Source of the DNA: Streptomyces lasiicapitis | GTDB lineage: Bacteria; Actinomycetota; Actinomycetes; Streptomycetales; Streptomycetaceae | NCBI RefSeq assembly: GCF_014646335.1 | Contig: NZ_BMNG01000015.1 | Coordinates: 1 to 64,000, forward strand | Length of the DNA stretch: 64,000 nt | Direction of reading: 5' to 3' | In this document: one piece after another, positions 44,648 through 53,245 of the stretch | How the letters are laid out: each line of letters begins with the position of its first letter | How positions within the stretch are numbered: the first letter of the stretch is position 1 | Translations under genes and position numbers: made by a program | Notes under the pieces: generated by a model | What the model was told of the DNA's origin: nothing | What the model saw: only the letters and a program-made list of their open reading frames with translations | Database searches by the model: none

Positions 44648-45991
44648 ATGTCGGCCGCCCTGCCCGCCTCCCCGGCGCCCCACGCTCCTGCCCGCATCGT
44701 CGCCCTGGACGTCCTGGACGTGCGTTTCCCGACGTCCGAGCACCTGGACGGCTCGGACGCGATGAACCCCGAGCCCGACTACTCCGCCGCCTACGTCGTC
44801 CTGCGCACCGACGCCGACGACGGACTCGAGGGCTGTGCACTGGCCTTCACCACCGGCCGCGGCAACGACGTCCAGGCCGCCGCCATCGCGGCCCTCGCCC
44901 CGCACGTGGTGGGCCTCGCGGTCGAGGACGTCTGCGGTGACCTCGGCGCGTTCGCCCGTTCTCTTGTGCACGACCCCCAACTGCGCTGGCTGGGACCGGA
45001 GAAGGGGGTCATCCACATGGCCACCGGCGCGGTCGTCGACGCCGCCTGGGACCTGGCCGCCAAGCGAGCCGGCAAGCCCGTGTGGCGCTTCCTCGGCGAG
45101 ATGTCGCCCGAGGATCTGGTCGCCCAGGTCGACTTCCGCTGGCTCAGTGACGCCCTCACCCCCGAGGAGGCGACGGAGATCCTCCAACGGGCCGAGCCCG
45201 GCCGCGCACAGCGCATCGGCCGCCTCCTCGACCGGGGTTACCCCGCTTACACCACCACCCCCGGCTGGCTCGGCTACTCCGACGAGAAGCTGGCCCGCCT
45301 CGCCCACGAGGCCGTCGTCGACGGCTTCACCCAGATCAAGCTCAAGGTCGGCGCGGACCTGGAGGACGACGTGCGGCGCATGCGCACCGCCCGCGAGACC
45401 GTCGGCGACGGCATCCGCATCGCCGTGGACGCCAACCAGCGCTGGGACGTCCAGGCCGCGATCGACTGGATGCACGCCCTGGCGCCGTACGACCCGTACT
45501 GGATCGAGGAACCCACCTCGCCCGACGACATCCTCGGCCACGCCGCCGTCCGCGAGGCCGTCCGCCCCATCAAGGTCGCCACCGGCGAGCACATCGCCAA
45601 CCGGGTCGTCTTCAAGCAGCTTCTGCAGGCCGGCGCGGTCGACGTCGTGCAGATCGACTCCGCGCGGGTCGGCGGCGTCAACGAGAACATCGCGATCCTG
45701 CTGCTCGCCGCGAAGTTCGGCGTGCCGGTCTGCCCGCACGCCGGCGGCGTGGGCCTGTGCGAGATGGTCCAGCACCTGTCGATGTTCGACTACGTCGCCG
45801 TCTCCGGCACGACCGAGGACCGCGTCATCGAGTACGTCGACCACCTGCACGAGCACTTCGTCGACCCGGTACGCATCGCCGACGGCCACTACCTCGCGCC
45901 GACCCCGCCGGGACTGAGCGCGCAGATGCACCCCGAGCCCCTCAAGGAGTACGCCTACCCCGACGGGCCCGTCTGGACCTCCCGTGTCTGA
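44648..45991 (+). CDS. L-fuconate dehydratase
   Basis: A 447-residue enolase-superfamily enzyme. Features: DVRFPTSEHLDGSDAMNPEP near the N-terminus, a strand with FTQIKLKVG (Lys acid/base), IAVDANQRWD and PYWIEEPTSPDD (metal-binding Asp and Glu), VATGEHIANRVVFK, and the His of VPVCPHAGGVGLCE. These are typical of L-fuconate dehydratases, which turn L-fuconate into 2-keto-3-deoxy-L-fuconate in oxidative fucose breakdown in the cytoplasm. It is followed by a short overlapping ORF and a broken alcohol dehydrogenase gene, probably the next step of the pathway. The upstream 13-bp inverted repeats are a likely control site. Confidence 0.9.
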   Translation: MSAALPASPAPHAPARIVALDVLDVRFPTSEHLDGSDAMNPEPDYSAAYVVLRTDADDGLEGCALAFTTGRGNDVQAAAIAALAPHVVGLAVEDVCGDLGAFARSLVHDPQLRWLGPEKGVIHMATGAVVDAAWDLAAKRAGKPVWRFLGEMSPEDLVAQVDFRWLSDALTPEEATEILQRAEPGRAQRIGRLLDRGYPAYTTTPGWLGYSDEKLARLAHEAVVDGFTQIKLKVGADLEDDVRRMRTARETVGDGIRIAVDANQRWDVQAAIDWMHALAPYDPYWIEEPTSPDDILGHAAVREAVRPIKVATGEHIANRVVFKQLLQAGAVDVVQIDSARVGGVNENIAILLLAAKFGVPVCPHAGGVGLCEMVQHLSMFDYVAVSGTTEDRVIEYVDHLHEHFVDPVRIADGHYLAPTPPGLSAQMHPEPLKEYAYPDGPVWTSRV

Positions 45992-46118
45992 CGCGCAGGA
46001 CCGCTGGGCCGCCCCTGCCGAAATGCCGCCGGACGGCCGCACCGCCGACATCCATGCCTACACCGATCTGCCGCCTCCCCTCGGCGCCCGCGCTGAAAGG
46101 ACCCTGGCGACACGATGA
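45984..46118 (+). CDS. 44-codon ORF between two sugar-catabolism genes
   Basis: A GTG inside the last codons of the dehydratase gene opens a frame (SDAQDRWAAPAEMPPDGRTA) that ends in a TGA overlapping the ATG of the following dehydrogenase gene (ATGA). Its overlaps on both sides resemble those of real operon genes, but it is too short to assign and may be a deletion scar of a lost gene. Confidence 0.25.
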   Translation: MSDAQDRWAAPAEMPPDGRTADIHAYTDLPPPLGARAERTLATR

Positions 46119-46490
46119 CACTCGCCGTCCGATACACCGCCGCCCGCACCCTGGACACGGCTCCCGCACCCACGGTGCCGCCCCGGACCCGGAGAGGTGG
46201 AACTGACCCCCGCCTACGTCGGCATCTGCGGCACCGATCTACACATCTTCCACGGTGACATGGACGCCCGGGTCCACACCCCCGCCGTCCTGGGTCACGA
46301 GATGTCCGGCCGCGTCGTACGCGTCGGCCCGGGTGTGGAAGGCTGGCATCACGGTGACCGGGTCACCGTGATGCCGCTGCGCTGGGACGGCACCTGCCCG
46401 GCCTGCCTCAGCGGCCATCAACACATCTGCCGGAGCCTCGACTTCATCGGCATCGACTCCCCGGGCGCGACGGGCGGGCGCTGCCCGCCA
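46115..46490 (+). pseudogene. zinc alcohol dehydrogenase, N-terminal remnant
   Basis: The ATG at 46115 starts MTLAVRYTAARTLD, then the frame shifts near 46180-46192 (the CCCCGG run). The second frame reads VELTPAYVGICGTDLHIFHG, HTPAVLGHEMSGRVVRVGPG and PLRWDGTCPACLSGHQHICR: the catalytic-zinc Cys and His and the four structural-zinc Cys of a medium-chain dehydrogenase. Sequence similarity stops near 46480, so the cofactor domain is missing. Next to L-fuconate dehydratase, it may have been the sugar-pathway dehydrogenase. Confidence 0.75.
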
Positions 46491-46529
46491 CGCTGCCCCG
46501 CACCGGCTCGCCTCACCCGCGCATGCCGC

Positions 46530-47612
46530 TCAGCCCTTCGTCTCGCGGGCCGCGGCCGCGAGTGACTTCGCGATCGCGTCGTACGCCGGTTTGCGCCGCA
46601 GGTTTCCGTTCCAGGGCAGGGCCGCGCCCTCGCCCGGGAAGACCGGCGGAATCCAGGAGTGCCGGTCGGAGTAGCCCCACAGGGTGATGCCGACGCACCG
46701 CCGCACGGCCAGACACGCGTCGGTGACCCGCCCGTAGAACTCGGCCTGCCGGGCGAGCTTGGCCGTGTCGGACGGCAGGGGCATACGTATGTCGAGCTCG
46801 GTGAGGGCGACGTCGAGGCCGAGGTCGGCGAAGCGCTGGATGTTCTGCCCCATCTGGTTGGGGAAGCCGTACTGCAGCGCCAGATGGGCCTGCATGCCGA
46901 AGCCGTCGATCGGGACGCCGGCGGCCTTGAGCTGCTTGACGAGCCGGTAGTACGCGTCCGACTTGGCGCCGGTCGCCTCGACGTTGTAGTCGTTGAGGTA
47001 GAGCTTGACGTTCGGGTCGGCGGCGCGGGCCCAGCGCAGGGCGTCAGCGACGTAGCCGGGGCCGAGGGTCTTGTAGAAGATGCTCTGGCGGTACGTGCCG
47101 TCCTCGTTCATGATCTCGTTGGCGACGTCCCAGGCGAAGACCTTGCCTTTGTAGTGCGTGACCACCTGGGTGATGTGGTTCTTGAGGATCGAGCGGAGTT
47201 CGTCGGCGGTCCAGGTGCGGGAGGTCAGCCAGCCCGGCAGCTGGCTGTGCCACAGCAGGGTGTGGCCGCGCACCGAAAGTCCGTTGGCCTGGGCGTAGTT
47301 GACGATCTCGTCGCCCCCGGTGAAGTTGAAGACGCCGCGCCGGGGTTCGGTGGCGTCCCACTTCATGCTGTTGCCGGGGGTGGTGGAGCCGAACTCGGTG
47401 CCGAGCAGGTTCGCGTACGGGGTGTCGTCGAGCTCGGGGTTGTCGACGGCGGAGCCGAAGTAGCGGCCGCTCTGGCGGGCCAGGTCGTCGAGGGTGACGG
47501 CCTGGGGCCGCTCGGCGTCCGCCCGGGCGGCGGGTGCGACGGCGAGGCCGAGCAGCAGGGCCGCCGCGGTGGCGTAGGCGGCGGTCCTGGTGCGGCGTGG
47601 GGGTGTGCGCAT
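46530..47612 (-). CDS. secreted GH10 endo-1,4-beta-xylanase
   Basis: A 360-residue enzyme from the ATG at 47612 behind GAGGAG. The signal peptide (AAYATAAALLLGLAVAPAARA) precedes a single GH10 barrel: FGSTTPGNSMKWDATEP, VRGHTLLWHSQLPGW, acid/base Glu in FAWDVANEIMNE, nucleophile Glu in VALTELDIRM, and GITLWGYSDRHSW near the end. No carbohydrate-binding module follows. It cuts the xylan backbone outside the cell. It lies 64 bases after the GH3 gene in the same direction and is probably the last gene of the importer operon. Confidence 0.93.
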   Translation of the reverse strand: MRTPPRRTRTAAYATAAALLLGLAVAPAARADAERPQAVTLDDLARQSGRYFGSAVDNPELDDTPYANLLGTEFGSTTPGNSMKWDATEPRRGVFNFTGGDEIVNYAQANGLSVRGHTLLWHSQLPGWLTSRTWTADELRSILKNHITQVVTHYKGKVFAWDVANEIMNEDGTYRQSIFYKTLGPGYVADALRWARAADPNVKLYLNDYNVEATGAKSDAYYRLVKQLKAAGVPIDGFGMQAHLALQYGFPNQMGQNIQRFADLGLDVALTELDIRMPLPSDTAKLARQAEFYGRVTDACLAVRRCVGITLWGYSDRHSWIPPVFPGEGAALPWNGNLRRKPAYDAIAKSLAAAARETKG

Positions 47613-47676
47613 GGTGCGTCTCCTCAACTGTGGTGTGGGGACGTGCGGTTGACCTTGCGCTGAACTGACGGGCTGC

Positions 47677-49908
47677 TTACTTCACGCGCATCTCGCACCG
47701 CATCCGGCGCTCGTGCCCGACCTCCCGTACCGGGCCCGTGAGGGTGAGCGGCACGGTGTGGTGGACGTGGGCGCTGGACGCGGCGACGCGCAGTTCGAGG
47801 GCGCCGGGTTCGACGACGCGGCGTTCGTCCGCGCCGGTGTACGCGGCGAGGTCGGCCGGGAACGTGGCGTGCACCTCGGCCGAGGCCCCGGCGTCGAGCG
47901 GGACCCGGGCGTAGCCGACGAGCCGGACCTCGGGCCGGGCTACGGTGCCGACCGGGTCGTGGAGGTAGAGCTGGACGACCTCGGTGCCGGGGCGGTCGCC
48001 CGCGTTGCGGACGGTGAGCCGGAGCGTGGTCTCGCCGTCGGTGGCCAGCTCGGGGGCGTCGCACTGAGGGGTGTCCCAGGTGAACGTCGTGTAGGACAGG
48101 CCGTGGCCGAACGGGTAGAGCGGTGTGGGGTCCACGGTGCTGGGGAAGCCGTGCCGGCCGAGCGGCGGGGCCAAGTACGGGGCGGGCTGGCCGCCGGGGC
48201 TGCGGGGTACGCCGACGGGCAGGCGGCCGGACGGGTCGACACGCCCGGACAGGACTCCGGCGACGGCAGGGCCGCCCTCCTGCCCCGGGAAGAAGGCCTG
48301 GACGACGGCTGCCGCCCGCTCCGCCCAGCGGCCGAGGGCATAGGGCCTGCCGCTGAGGACGACGATGACGACCGGCTTGCCGGAGGCCATTGCCGCGTCG
48401 AGCAACTCGGCCTGTCCGTAGGGCAGGTGAAGGTCCTCGGCGTCGCAGCCCTCGCCCGACGAGCCGCGCCCGAACAGACCCGACCGGTCCCCGACGACGG
48501 CGAGGCAGACATCGGCGGCCGCCGGGTCATCGCCGAACACGGAGCCTGGCAGTTCGGTGCGAAGGGCCTCGGCGAGCGTCGGAACCTCGACTCCGGTCGG
48601 CAGGTCGGGGTGGTGGACGCCGACGTGCCGCGGGAACGTGTAGCAGCCGAGCATGGCCGCCTGCTCGTGGGCGAGCGGACCGAGCAGCGCGATGCGCGTT
48701 CCGTCGCTCAGCGGCAGCACCCCGGCGCCGTTGGCGAGCAGGGTGACCGACTCCTCGGCCACCTGCCGCGCCAGCTCCCGCAGGTGCGGGGGGTCCAGGT
48801 CGACGGAGGCGTCGCCGGTGGCAGGGTCCCAGTCGGCGTCGAGGAGGCCCAGGTCGCACTTCTGGGTGAGGACGCGCAGCGCGGCCCGGTCGAGCAGTTC
48901 CTCGGGCAGCGGATCCGCGGGGCTGAAGCAGCGGGCCGCCGGCAGTTCCACGTCGACACCGGCCGCGAGGGCGAGCCGAGCCGCTCCGCCTTCCCCGTCG
49001 ACGACCCGGTGCGCTTCCTCGAGCAGCGAGACGCCGTAATAGTCCGAGACCACAGTCCCGGTGAACTCCCATTCCTCGCGCAGGAGTTGGGTGAGCAGCC
49101 CGGCATGGGCGTGAGCGGGCAGGCCGTCGATGTCGTTGTAGGCGGGCATCACGCAGCGGGCTCTGCCGTCGCGCACCGCCATCTCGAACGGGGGCAGGAT
49201 CACGTCGGCGAGTTCGCGGGGGCCGAGCGACGCGGGCGCGTGGTTGCGGGCGGCGCGGGACGCGGAGTACGCGGCGAAGTGCTTGAGGGTGGCGACGATC
49301 CCGGCCGCCTCCAGGCCCCGTACGTACGCGGTGCCGATGGTGCCCACCAGGTACGGATCCTCGCCGATGGCCTCCTCGGTGCGGCCCCAGCGCGGATCGC
49401 GTACGACGTCGAGGACGGGCGCGAGTCCCTGGTGGATGCCGACGGCGCGCATCGACGTGCCTATGGCCCGCGCCATCTCGGTGATCAGGGCCGGGTCGAA
49501 GGTGGCGCCCCAGGCGAGCGGGGTCGGGAAGACGGTGGCCCGCCATGCGGTGAACCCGGTCAGGCACTCCTCGTGGGCGAGCGCGGGCAGGCCGAACCGG
49601 TTGCCGGCGCGGATCGTCCGCTGGAGTGCGGTGAGCCGCGCGGCGCCCTCGGCCGGTTCGACGGGCACGGTGCCGAAGGGGCGGGTGAGATGGCCGAGGC
49701 CGTACGGCAGCAGGGTGTCGAGGGCCGCGCTGCGGGCGGCGTACTCGTGCTGGCCGGGTGCCACGTCGACGGCCTGGCCGGCTGCGGGCTCGGCCCCCAG
49801 CCACACGCTGGAGAGCTGAGCGGTCTTCTCCTCGGTGGTCATCCGGGCGAGCAGATCCGCCGCCCGGACGTGGGCGGACAGGGTGGTGTCCTGCCATGGC
49901 TCGACCAT
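47677..49908 (-). CDS. GH3 beta-xylosidase/beta-glucosidase
   Basis: A 743-residue enzyme from the ATG at 49908 (MVEPWQDTTLSAHVRAADLL) behind GAGGAG. It has no signal peptide, so it acts in the cytoplasm. The GH3 N-terminal barrel shows LAPVLDVVRDPRWGRTEE, KHFAAYSASRAARNHAPAS and the nucleophile Asp in TGTVVSDYYGVSLLEE. The alpha/beta sandwich domain (ESVTLLANGAGVLPL) and a C-terminal fibronectin-III-like domain (YPFGHGLSYTTFTW) follow. It would hydrolyse imported xylo-oligosaccharides. Gene order (binding protein, two permeases, GH3) resembles the Streptomyces bxlEFGA xylobiose operon; substrate preference is inferred. Confidence 0.9.
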   Translation of the reverse strand: MVEPWQDTTLSAHVRAADLLARMTTEEKTAQLSSVWLGAEPAAGQAVDVAPGQHEYAARSAALDTLLPYGLGHLTRPFGTVPVEPAEGAARLTALQRTIRAGNRFGLPALAHEECLTGFTAWRATVFPTPLAWGATFDPALITEMARAIGTSMRAVGIHQGLAPVLDVVRDPRWGRTEEAIGEDPYLVGTIGTAYVRGLEAAGIVATLKHFAAYSASRAARNHAPASLGPRELADVILPPFEMAVRDGRARCVMPAYNDIDGLPAHAHAGLLTQLLREEWEFTGTVVSDYYGVSLLEEAHRVVDGEGGAARLALAAGVDVELPAARCFSPADPLPEELLDRAALRVLTQKCDLGLLDADWDPATGDASVDLDPPHLRELARQVAEESVTLLANGAGVLPLSDGTRIALLGPLAHEQAAMLGCYTFPRHVGVHHPDLPTGVEVPTLAEALRTELPGSVFGDDPAAADVCLAVVGDRSGLFGRGSSGEGCDAEDLHLPYGQAELLDAAMASGKPVVIVVLSGRPYALGRWAERAAAVVQAFFPGQEGGPAVAGVLSGRVDPSGRLPVGVPRSPGGQPAPYLAPPLGRHGFPSTVDPTPLYPFGHGLSYTTFTWDTPQCDAPELATDGETTLRLTVRNAGDRPGTEVVQLYLHDPVGTVARPEVRLVGYARVPLDAGASAEVHATFPADLAAYTGADERRVVEPGALELRVAASSAHVHHTVPLTLTGPVREVGHERRMRCEMRVK

Positions 49909-49957
49909 GGAACTCCTCAAGTGCGCTGTGAACGTGGGTGGGTCGGGGCAGGCGGCG

Positions 49958-50797
49958 TCAGTCCTTGGTCGCGCCCATCGTGATGCCGCCGATGAGCTGC
50001 CGTTCGGCCACCGCGTAGAAGGCGAGCGCGGGCACCATGGCGAGGATCAGGTAGGCGAAGACGCGGGCGACGTCGGCGGAGTACTGGCCCTGGTACTGCT
50101 GTACGCCGACCGGGATGGTCCACCAGGTCTGGTCGCTGAACACGAGCAGCGGCAGCAGGAAGTTGTTCCAGCTCGCCACCACGGCGAGGACGGACACGGT
50201 GCCGAGTGCGGGCCGGGCCATCGGCAGCAGGATCCGCCAGAAGAAGCCGAACGGGGAGCAGCCGTCGAGGGTGGCCGCCTCTTCCAGTTCGCCGGGGATC
50301 TCCCGGAAGAAGCCCCGCAGGATGACGATGGTGAGGGGCAGCCCGAACGCGGCCTGCGGCAGGATCACCCCCCACGGGTTGTCGAGCAGCCCGAAGGTGC
50401 GCAGCAGGATGAACAGCGGCAGGATGGCCACGGCGAACGGGAACATCAGGCCGATCGTGAAGAGCGTGAACAGCAACTCCCGCCCACGGAACACGAATCG
50501 GGCCAGCGCGAAGGAGGCGAGGGCCGCCGTGCCGACGGTGAGGACGGTCGTGCCGACGGCGATCAGGGTGGAGGACCCGATGGACCGCCAGAAGGTGCCG
50601 GACCTCAGGATCTCCGTGTAGTTCGACGTCACCCAGGGCGAGGGCAGGCCGAAGGTGTTGCTGGAGAGCTGATCGGTGGACTTGAAGCCGGAGACGAGCG
50701 CGTAGAGGAGCGGCGTCACCATGACGACGCCGACCACCCAGACGGTCACGTACAGGGGGACGGAGCGCAGCCTGCGGCGCGGTGCGGGGGCCGTCAT
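49958..50797 (-). CDS. sugar ABC transporter permease (second subunit)
   Basis: A 279-residue inner-membrane permease with six membrane segments and the EAA loop (ELEEAATLDGCSPFGFFWRI). It is a MalG-type partner of the permease encoded just upstream; their genes overlap by ATGA at 50794-50797. The pair forms the channel for oligosaccharide uptake with the binding protein encoded first. No ATPase gene is nearby, which is usual in Streptomyces, where a shared MsiK-type ATPase serves such importers. Confidence 0.92.
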   Translation of the reverse strand: MTAPAPRRRLRSVPLYVTVWVVGVVMVTPLLYALVSGFKSTDQLSSNTFGLPSPWVTSNYTEILRSGTFWRSIGSSTLIAVGTTVLTVGTAALASFALARFVFRGRELLFTLFTIGLMFPFAVAILPLFILLRTFGLLDNPWGVILPQAAFGLPLTIVILRGFFREIPGELEEAATLDGCSPFGFFWRILLPMARPALGTVSVLAVVASWNNFLLPLLVFSDQTWWTIPVGVQQYQGQYSADVARVFAYLILAMVPALAFYAVAERQLIGGITMGATKD

Positions 50798-51789
50798 CGG
50801 GCGGATCGCATGTTGGTGAGGGCTCCTTCGGTGTCCCGGCGCAGCACGAAGCGCTGGTAGGCGAGGGCGAAGACGAGGCTGATGAGGAACATGGCGATGC
50901 TGATCGCGCTGGCGTAGCCGACCTGGAAGCGCTTGAAGCCGAACTGGAAGAGGGTGACGGCCATCGTCTCGGAGTGGTGGTCGGGCCCTCCTTGGGTGAC
51001 CACCCACACCAGGTCGAAGAGCTGGATGGCGCCGATGACCGACAGGAAGACGCTCATCCGGATCGTGGGGCCGAGCAGCGGCAGGGTGACGTGGCGGAAG
51101 CGCTGCCAGGGTCCGGCCCCGTCGATGCGGGCGGCCTCGTGCAGTTCGGCGGGGATGCCCTGGAGCCCGGCGAGGTAGAGCATCATGTGGAAGCCGAAGT
51201 ACTTCCACATCATGACCAGGAAGAGCGTCGGCAGCACGGTGTCCTGTCCGGCGAACCACAGTCCGCCGAGCGCGTCGAGGCCGATCGAGCCGAGCACTTC
51301 ATCCGCGAGCCCGTCGTCGGGCGCGAAGATCATGCCGAAGAGGATGCCGGTGATGACCTCGGACAGGACGTACGGGGCGAAGAACAGCATCCGGTAGAAG
51401 GCGCGGCCGCGCAGCTTCTGGTTGAGCAGGACAGCCATCGCCAGGGCGAACGGCAACTGGAGTGCGAGGGACAGGACGACGAGGAGCAGGCCGCGCCACA
51501 GATCCCCGAGGAAGACGGGGTCGTCGAGGAGACGGCTGAAGTTGCCGAGGCCCGTGAAGTCCGAAGGGGCCCCGAAGCCGCCCCAGTTGAAGAAGCTGAC
51601 GTACAGCGCGTACATGATCGGCAGCAGGACGAGCAGCCCGAACAGGGCGAGGGCCGGCACCGTGAAGAGGACGGCGGTCAGCCACTCCCGCACCCGGCGG
51701 CGCCGCGGGCGCCTGTTGTGCGGGGAGACGCCCGGCTCCTTGGCGAGCGGCGGGTGCTCGTCGCGTGTGTGCGTCGAAGTCGTCGTCAT
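50794..51789 (-). CDS. sugar ABC transporter permease (first subunit)
   Basis: A 331-residue MalF-type permease: a cytoplasmic tail of about 35 residues, six membrane segments starting LTAVLFTVPALALFGLLVLL, and the EAA loop (ELHEAARIDGAGPWQRFRHV). Its ATG follows the stop of the binding-protein gene directly and its stop overlaps the next permease start, so the three are co-transcribed and translationally coupled. Confidence 0.92.
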   Translation of the reverse strand: MTTTSTHTRDEHPPLAKEPGVSPHNRRPRRRRVREWLTAVLFTVPALALFGLLVLLPIMYALYVSFFNWGGFGAPSDFTGLGNFSRLLDDPVFLGDLWRGLLLVVLSLALQLPFALAMAVLLNQKLRGRAFYRMLFFAPYVLSEVITGILFGMIFAPDDGLADEVLGSIGLDALGGLWFAGQDTVLPTLFLVMMWKYFGFHMMLYLAGLQGIPAELHEAARIDGAGPWQRFRHVTLPLLGPTIRMSVFLSVIGAIQLFDLVWVVTQGGPDHHSETMAVTLFQFGFKRFQVGYASAISIAMFLISLVFALAYQRFVLRRDTEGALTNMRSAR

Positions 51790-53118
51790 TTACTGGCTCT
51801 TGGCTACCTGGGTGATAGAACGCGTGACCTGCTCCGGCGACTTGGACCCGGCGATGAGGGCCGCGACGGAGTCGTTCACTTCCTGGCCGACCGCCGGCGG
51901 CAGGGCCTGGTCGAGGTAGAGCTGGAAGCCGGTGGACTTGCCGAGCGTGTCGGAGACCGCCTTGAGGTTGGGGTCGGTGAGCGCGCTCCTGGCCTCCTTG
52001 ACGACCGGCATCAGGGCGCCCTTGGTCACCAGGATGCGGTCGGATTCGGCCGTCATGAAGAACTTCAGGAACTCGGCTGCCGCATCCGGGGCGCCCTTGC
52101 GCACCGCGTAGCCGCCCCCGCCGCCGAACACGTCGGTGGCCGCCCCGCTGCCGCCCGCGACGGCGGGGAACGGGAAGAAGCCCAGGTCGTCGCCTATGCC
52201 CTTGCCGGCGTCGGCCTGTACGACGGGCGCCCACTGGCCCATCAGCTCCATGGCCGCCTTGCCGTTGCCCATGGTGGCCGCCTCGCCGTTGGGCGTGGAG
52301 TAGCCGGCGCCGAGGAAGCCCTTCTGGAAGGGATCGAGACCGACCAGATCCTTGAGGTGGCGGCCCGCGGCGACGAAGGGGTCGCCGGTGAAGTCCTTGC
52401 CGTCGATGGCCTTTTGCATCCCGTCGACGCCTGCGGTGCGCATCGACAGATACGCCCAGTAGTACATGCCGGGCCACTTCTCCTTGCCGGCGAGGGCGAG
52501 GGGCGTGATCCCGGCGTCCTTGACCTTCTGCACCGTGTCGAGGAAGTCGGCCCAGGTGGAGGGCGGGGCGGCGATGCCGGCCTTCTTGAAGAGCGCCTTG
52601 TTGCACCAGAAGCCCACGGCCCCGATGTCGAAGGGCACCGCGTAGGTCTTCCCGTCGAACTCGTACGGTGCCCTGGACGCGGGGACCAGGGTGCCGGACC
52701 ACGGCTTCACGGATGCGGTGAGGTCCTCCACGAGTCCGGCGTCGATCTGCTGCTGGAGTACGCCGCCGCCCCACGTGTGGTAGATGTCCGGAAGCTTTCC
52801 GGAGCTGGTGAGCGCGGTCATCTTCGCCTTGTACGCGTCGTTCTCCAGCGTGACGAGCTTGATGCGCACGTCGGGGTGGGCGGCCTCGAAGTCCTTGGCC
52901 CGCTTGGGCCACAGGCTCTTCGAGGGCTCGGTGGTCTGGATGTTCCACCACTCCACCACGGTCCGCCCCGAGCTGTCCGTGGAGCCGGAACCGGAGTCCG
53001 AGCAGGCGCTGAGCGCCGTCGCGCCCAGGCCGGCGGCGGCGGTCGCGGCGAGGAACCCGCGGCGGTTGAGGGCGGGGATGGTGCTCGGCGTCTGGGCGCC
53101 TCGCTCGACAGCTCGCAT
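51790..53118 (-). CDS. sugar-binding lipoprotein of ABC importer
   Basis: A 442-residue solute-binding protein. The N-terminus has a Tat-like NRRGFLAATAAAGLGATA and a lipobox ending LSAC, so it is anchored at the outer face of the membrane. The cluster 1 binding-protein fold is visible in VVEWWNIQTTEPSK, LPDIYHTWGGGVLQ, FDIGAVGFWCNKALFKKAGI and AMELMGQWAPVVQ. It should capture xylo- or similar oligosaccharides made by GH10. It is the first gene of the operon; a palindromic operator overlaps its leader at 53130-53142. Confidence 0.9.
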   Translation of the reverse strand: MRAVERGAQTPSTIPALNRRGFLAATAAAGLGATALSACSDSGSGSTDSSGRTVVEWWNIQTTEPSKSLWPKRAKDFEAAHPDVRIKLVTLENDAYKAKMTALTSSGKLPDIYHTWGGGVLQQQIDAGLVEDLTASVKPWSGTLVPASRAPYEFDGKTYAVPFDIGAVGFWCNKALFKKAGIAAPPSTWADFLDTVQKVKDAGITPLALAGKEKWPGMYYWAYLSMRTAGVDGMQKAIDGKDFTGDPFVAAGRHLKDLVGLDPFQKGFLGAGYSTPNGEAATMGNGKAAMELMGQWAPVVQADAGKGIGDDLGFFPFPAVAGGSGAATDVFGGGGGYAVRKGAPDAAAEFLKFFMTAESDRILVTKGALMPVVKEARSALTDPNLKAVSDTLGKSTGFQLYLDQALPPAVGQEVNDSVAALIAGSKSPEQVTRSITQVAKSQ

Positions 53119-53129
53119 CGCACACCTTC

Positions 53130-53142
53130 CGGAAGTATTCCG
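53130..53142. promoter_or_regulatory. LacI-family operator before importer operon
   Basis: CGGAAGTATTCCG, a perfect CGGAA-N3-TTCCG palindrome, lies 12 bases before the ATG of the binding-protein gene and overlaps its ribosome binding site. A near-identical 13-mer is found upstream of the adjacent LacI gene. Confidence 0.7.
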
Positions 53143-53186
53143 AAAATTATCGGGAGACGGTCACGGAAGTTACGGACACGAGACGA

Positions 53187-53225
53187 GGGTGTCAACGGCC
53201 TTAACAAAACGGGCCGTTGACACCC
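53187..53225. terminator. hairpin terminator of the LacI gene
   Basis: A perfect 14-bp stem (GGGTGTCAACGGCC with its complement) and an 11-base A-rich loop follow the LacI stop and precede the promoter of the importer operon. Confidence 0.8.
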
Positions 53226-53245
53226 CCGGGATGGTCGCCGACGCG

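Noticed and set aside
47713..49983. A 756-codon plus-strand frame opposite the GH3 gene
   Set aside because: Antisense shadow of a gene with clear catalytic motifs; similar shadows lie opposite the GH9, GH62 and binding-protein genes.
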